Part shown: positions 60,046 to 64,000 of the stretch, piece by piece
Layout of the letters: the number at the start of each line of letters is the position of its first letter
Numbering within the stretch: position 1 is the first letter of the stretch
From: Bostrychus sinensis
Taxonomy: Eukaryota > Chordata > Actinopteri > Gobiiformes > Eleotridae
NCBI GenBank assembly: GCA_020698575.1
Contig: CM036239.1
Location: 11,846,763-11,910,762 of the forward strand
DNA length: 64,000 nucleotides
Reading direction: 5' to 3'
Position numbers and translations under genes: made by a program
Notes under the pieces: model-generated
What the model was told of the DNA's origin: nothing
What the model saw: only the letters and a program-made list of their open reading frames with translations
The model's database searches: none

Positions 60046-62284
60046 CTAATTGGGTTTCTTTTGGGATTTCTCTTTTAGTATCAGGTCCATGTATGCTCCA
60101 GTCACCAGACTCTCTTGTGACACTCCCAACTTGTCCATCAGATCCTGAGCCACCTAAAAATTAGGGAAATAACACAGTCTCATAAAAATCACAGTAGGCA
60201 ATGGTAATATAATATTTATGGGAACAAGAATGATTCAATATTACCTGCTGTCCCTCTTCAACTGTCTGCTCTGGCCGCATCACCACCTGGACACACAACA
60301 ACATAATCAATATCAGGTACTACACTGACAGTTTGGATCTGTCTCATTTGGTTCATAAATTGCAATCTCACATCACACCTGTTATACTTTGCATTTCTTG
60401 CTGCCCTTTGTTCTTCACTGGAAAATCTCCCATAATTCCTGAGAGATATTGAAAAGCTGCTGCTCCATGTGAGAATCCATGATTTTGCAGCAACTCTTTG
60501 GCAAATTGCGGTAGTACATACGGCTAAACAATCGAAATCGAATCAAAATCGCAGTTTGAATGATCACATAAGCAAATTGCAAAGGCAGTAATTATTTAGA
60601 TGCAGAGAAGGGTCCTAATAAGTATAAACTGAGCTACAGCTGTAGTTTAGACCTACAGACATGAACTGGCATGTAATTCCTTGAATAAGGTTAGTGAATA
60701 TTTCAGTCTTCTCGAGTGTCAATGCTCCATCACATGCTTAAAATGTATACTGTGAACTGAAAATTTATTTTAAAATATATATACATATATCACAATTCTC
60801 TTTGCAACTGAAATATCTGTCAGAGAAAAATCTATAAAATTTTTATATTTTTTCAAAATTGTGCAGCTCTAGTAGAAATGCGGTCTATTTAAAGACATCT
60901 ATGTTTTGAGTGCGTAGTAAATAATAATTGTTAATAAATGAAATTTTGCCCATTTTCATCATTTCAGTTGTATGTATGGAAACCTAGAGTAAAGGGTGTT
61001 TTTTCTTTTTTGCATCGACATAAAATTGTAATAATTATTGTCTAATCTATATTATGAGACCAACCAGTCACACTAGTCAGATTTTGTTTTTATCTAAATT
61101 CAGTGGTAGAAGAAGTATTCCATTTTTTACTTAAGGACAAGTACAGATAAAGGAGCAACAATTTACTCAAGTAAAAATAAATGTCACCTTATATCACCTT
61201 AAAATTTCTACTTAACTAAAAGCATAAAAGTACTTACTTTTAAATGTACTTGTGTGTAAAAAAGTAAAAGGTGTTCGCACAGATTAAATGCGAGGAATTT
61301 TACTGAAAAACTGTGCTGAAAACAAATGGTTAACAGTGCAACAGAAGAGACTCAATCTGTTGGTGAGGTTTTTCTAAAGAGTACTACTTTACTGCATCTT
61401 TTATACTTTATACTGTACTGTGTTTGCAACAAGGACAAGGCAAAAACAAATGATTTTAAATCAAACTCAAAATACTTTTTACTTCAGACCAATTCAAAAA
61501 TGTAGTGGAGTAAAATGTACAGATATTTGCTTTATATTGTAGTGAAGTAAAAGTAAAACTTACCCTTGTAAAATTTACTCAAGTAAAGAACAGATACATA
61601 AAAACTATACTTAAGTAAAATAACTAAGTACTTATACTTCGTTACATTCCCCACTGTCTAAGTTACAGTGATGTTTTGTATTTATTAGTTAGAGCCCTTC
61701 CAACAAAAGTGTTTGCTGACCTCCAGCTCCATATAATGCCCCAGTCCCTCCACTGTGTCCAGGTGAACTCTGGTCTGACCAATAAGAAAGAGGCGTCTCT
61801 CCTTCCGCACCTCGCCTCTCACGCCCAGGGCATCTGAGAGCACAGTCTACACATACAGACAGTCAGAGTGATAATCCGTTTTAATGTGGCATTTAATTGT
61901 CATCATGTAAACGGTGTGGTGTTTTTACCCAAAGAGTGGATGGGTCACTCGTCGGGCTGATAGAGTAACGGGAGAGTTTGGGTCCATCTGTGTCAGGACG
62001 CTCATAAAATATCAACTGACCTGTCCCATCCTGGAAAAAAAAGAAGGAAACGAGAACCATTCTGACCTTTGAACATACAATATCAACAAGAGTATATTCA
62101 TATTTGCAGCTGTAGTTTTTGTGTGTACCATAAAGTCACGGAGTTTCAGTCGTCCTCTATTGCAGTTGAAGAAAGTGTCATGTTGTCTGATGATGGTGCC
62201 CTCTGACTGGCTGAGCTGGGCAGCTTTCTCTGCAAACTGTGCTGGGTCGCTGACTGTGGCTTTGATTTCCACATTGGAAGGCAT
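60046..62284 (-). CDS. CYTH-domain protein (class IV adenylate cyclase-like / triphosphate tunnel metalloenzyme)
   Basis: Five minus-strand exons: 62129-62284, 61929-62030, 61721-61846, 60245-60286, 60046-60153. All are GT-AG and all break at phase 0; total 534 nt, 177 aa plus TAG (60046-60048). CYTH proteins form an eight-stranded tunnel that binds triphosphates with divalent metal. Visible landmarks in order: EIKATV near the N-terminus, GTIIRQHDTFF, GRLKLRDF, LIFYERPDTDGPKLSRY, VRKERRLFLIGQTRVHLDTV, EGLGHYMELE, EQTVEEGQQ, AYMDLIL. This order matches the short CyaB-type group shared by bacteria and animals rather than THTPA. Substrate unknown; I cannot name an orthologue, so no symbol. ATG 62282-62284 is preceded by a TTTTGACAG-like acceptor, so a 5' UTR exon may lie near 63078-63180. 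AATAAA on the minus strand (59812-59817) is a candidate poly(A) signal. Confidence 0.9.
61101..61656. mobile_element. hAT-type MITE in an intron of the CYTH gene
   Basis: Starts CAGTGGTAGAAGAAGTATTC and ends ATTCCCCACTG; the interior is rich in 'actcaagtaaa' and 'aagtactta' motifs of a widespread fish MITE. Flanks TCTAAATT (61093-61100) and TCTAAGTT (61657-61664) match 7 of 8, an 8-bp target duplication. Confidence 0.8.
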
Positions 62285-62589
62285 GGTTTATCTCTACTGT
62301 CAAAATTACAAAATGCAAAGTGAATAATGTGTAACGAAAAAGTGTTTTTGTGAATAATGTGTAACAAAAGTGTTTTTGTGTGTATGAATCAGTACTGATC
62401 TGCAGGAACATTTCAGAAATATTTGTAACAACAATTTCATGACCAATTTTATAAATAAATAAATGTCATTGTCAGAATACAGAGCATTTTAAGTTCAGCA
62501 CCACATCATGAGCTACCAAGACCGCACAGCCCACAGAGGTCACAGAGGTCTGGACCTTGGTTTTTTTCTATTGCTAGAATAAATCAGAT

Positions 62590-62875
62590 CTAAACCAGGC
62601 AAAAACAGGACTAAATCAGGACTAAACCAGGTCTAAATCAGGACTAAACAAGGGCTAAACCAGGACTAAAGAAGGAATAAACCAGGATTAAATCAGGACT
62701 AAACCAGGTCTAAATCAGGAATAAACCAGAGAAGAATATACTCTAAATCAGGGCTTATTTAGGAAAAAGACAGGACTAAATCAAGACTAAACCTGGGCTA
62801 AACAAGGACTGAACCAGGTGTAAACTAGTACTAAACCAGGTCTACACAAAGACCAAACCAGGACTAAACTGGCCG
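62590..62875. repeat. Minisatellite, ~11-12-bp unit 'caggactaaac'
   Basis: About 20 or more imperfect tandem copies of a unit like ccaggactaaa / tcaggactaaa / ccaggtctaaa, upstream of the CYTH gene. Confidence 0.9.
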
Positions 62876-62998
62876 TCAACATGATGGACCTCAGTAAAGC
62901 AAGAAACAAAACACTATCATCCGGGAGTATATAAACGAGTATCCAAACGCCCGCTAAAATGTCCTGGCATTTAGCTAATTGTATAAGAAATGGGCTCA

Positions 62999-63022
62999 CA
63001 AAAAAAAAAAAAAAAAAAAAAA
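62999..63022. repeat. Poly(A) tract
   Basis: About 22 consecutive A residues. Confidence 0.9.
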
Positions 63023-63089
63023 CAAATAGGAAAACTGCAGTAAACAATACAAAACTCACATGGTGGTTTATTTTTACCGCGAAACTCTC

Positions 63090-63190
63090 ATATGGCCGTC
63101 TTCTTCTGCTTCCTCTTCTGCTTCTTTTGCTTTTAATGATTGGCAACCAGCGGAAGAAGCATAGCGCCCCCTGTTGGACTGGAGTTTGGA
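63090..63190 (-). repeat. Retroelement tail, inverse orientation
   Basis: 'cgtcttcttctgcttcctct', 'tttaatgattggcaaccagc' and 'agcgccccctgttggactgg' form a common teleost repeat end, related by its (cttctt)-rich border to the tail at 2345-2515. Confidence 0.55.
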
Positions 63191-64000
63191 CAAGATTTGT
63201 ACTTCTGTGAACTTGTACGCTTGTACATCATCTGCTGCGGCCCGAGTACTGTTCCACTTCAAAGTCCGCCGATGCATCAGAGGAGACTTGTGCGTATGGT
63301 ACCAGTGCATGCAGGTAGGAAATCCCAGAATGCATTTTTCATTGTGCATGGATCCGCTGCCCCCTCTTCTGCACGTACAAAGCAGAACTACACATAGGGA
63401 CAGTAAAGGAATTACTATTATGGTCAGAACCACTGCAAAGGTCTCTTGGGGCCCTAAGCAAAAATCCACAGGGGGCCCAGCAACCAGCGTTTATTGCACC
63501 AAAACAGCATAATAAAGGCTCAGGGTAACAACAAACTTAAATGTAGGCTAAACATTTGTTCTTACATGAGCACACATTTGTTTCAAAAATGTGTAATTTA
63601 ACAATATATTTTTAAAAGAGCAATAAAAAAACAATAGAATAATAAAAAAAGAAATAAAAAAGAATAAAATAAATAAAAAGTGCTCTATTAAATAAAAGTG
63701 CACTGTACAAAATTGGCACAATATCTGGAGCCCGGGAGGGGGCATGGTGAGAAAAAAACTTGCATCATCTAGAGAAACTTGAGCTCCTTTGAAAGTAGAC
63801 TTGTTTGAAATGAACAGCTGCACCGGGAGGCTGTTTGTTTCTGAGATCACACTGCAAGACAGCAGCACAAATGAAATGGGCCTACAGTGTGTGTTGGATG
63901 TACTTAATAAATGCAGCGCAATTATTTGTAACAACTTTCCTGTTTATGATACTGACCACAGTCTGTTTTAATGCCCACTCAGCTGTGGTTCTTGGGTTTT
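63191..64000. other. Right edge, no gene recognised
   Basis: Short frames on both strands have no family resemblance. 'cagggggcccagcaaccagc' near 63470 resembles a repeat edge, but no element could be delimited. Confidence 0.4.

Noticed and set aside
62590..62875. Regularly repeated short motif resembling a CRISPR array
   Set aside because: Units of about 11-12 bp are head-to-tail without unique spacers, in a vertebrate genome; it is a minisatellite.
63074..63512. Frames on both strands near the right edge
   Set aside because: They overlap a known-type repeat tail and show no conserved protein motif.

Overview
This window is nuclear DNA of a teleost fish. Its genes are split by many GT-AG introns, the predicted proteins are closest to vertebrate families, and the spaces between exons hold fish-type repeats (Tc1/mariner, hAT, DIRS, Rex3/RTE and L2 LINEs, tRNA-derived SINEs, long AT and GT microsatellites). 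No bacterial operon, CRISPR array or rRNA/tRNA gene is present. Exons were assembled by hand from splice signals, reading phase and family similarity; no alignment program was run.

Layout: (1) bases 29-9665, + strand: the 3' part of a GRIP-family gene (best fit grip1), ten coding exons covering the end of PDZ5, PDZ6, the linker and PDZ7; a DIRS retrotransposon with inverted terminal repeats fills most of its largest intron. (2) 15799-17535, +: complete lsm8, 96 aa in four exons. (3) 18696-24769, -: thymidine phosphorylase tymp, nine exons, about 448 aa, with a Tc1-like transposon in an intron. (4) 24770-36240: gene-poor, repeat-rich block holding a Rex3-like LINE nested in a DNA element with ~120-bp inverted ends, an L2-type LINE 3' end and large microsatellites. 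(5) 36241-48344, -: complete shank3, 25 coding exons summing to 1719 aa with SPN, ankyrin, SH3, PDZ, proline-rich and SAM regions, plus a possible upstream non-coding exon at 53525-53878. (6) 60046-62284, -: a five-exon, 177-aa CYTH-domain (triphosphate tunnel metalloenzyme) gene. The rest is intergenic.

Biology: GRIP and SHANK3 are both PDZ scaffolds of the excitatory postsynaptic density, so two synaptic scaffold genes lie within 30 kb of each other on opposite strands. tymp next to shank3 recalls human 22q13.33. lsm8 (U6 snRNA-binding ring), tymp (nucleoside catabolism) and the CYTH gene are unrelated metabolic or RNA genes; no co-regulated system is evident.

I found no previously undescribed multi-gene system. 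The points most worth a second look are the nested LINE/DNA element at 26930-29484, the DIRS element with recognisable termini, a SINE and a LINE sharing a 3' tail, candidate microexons in grip1 and shank3, and lineage-specific changes in the SHANK3 proline-rich region (loss of a recognisable cortactin-type motif, new basic tandem repeats).
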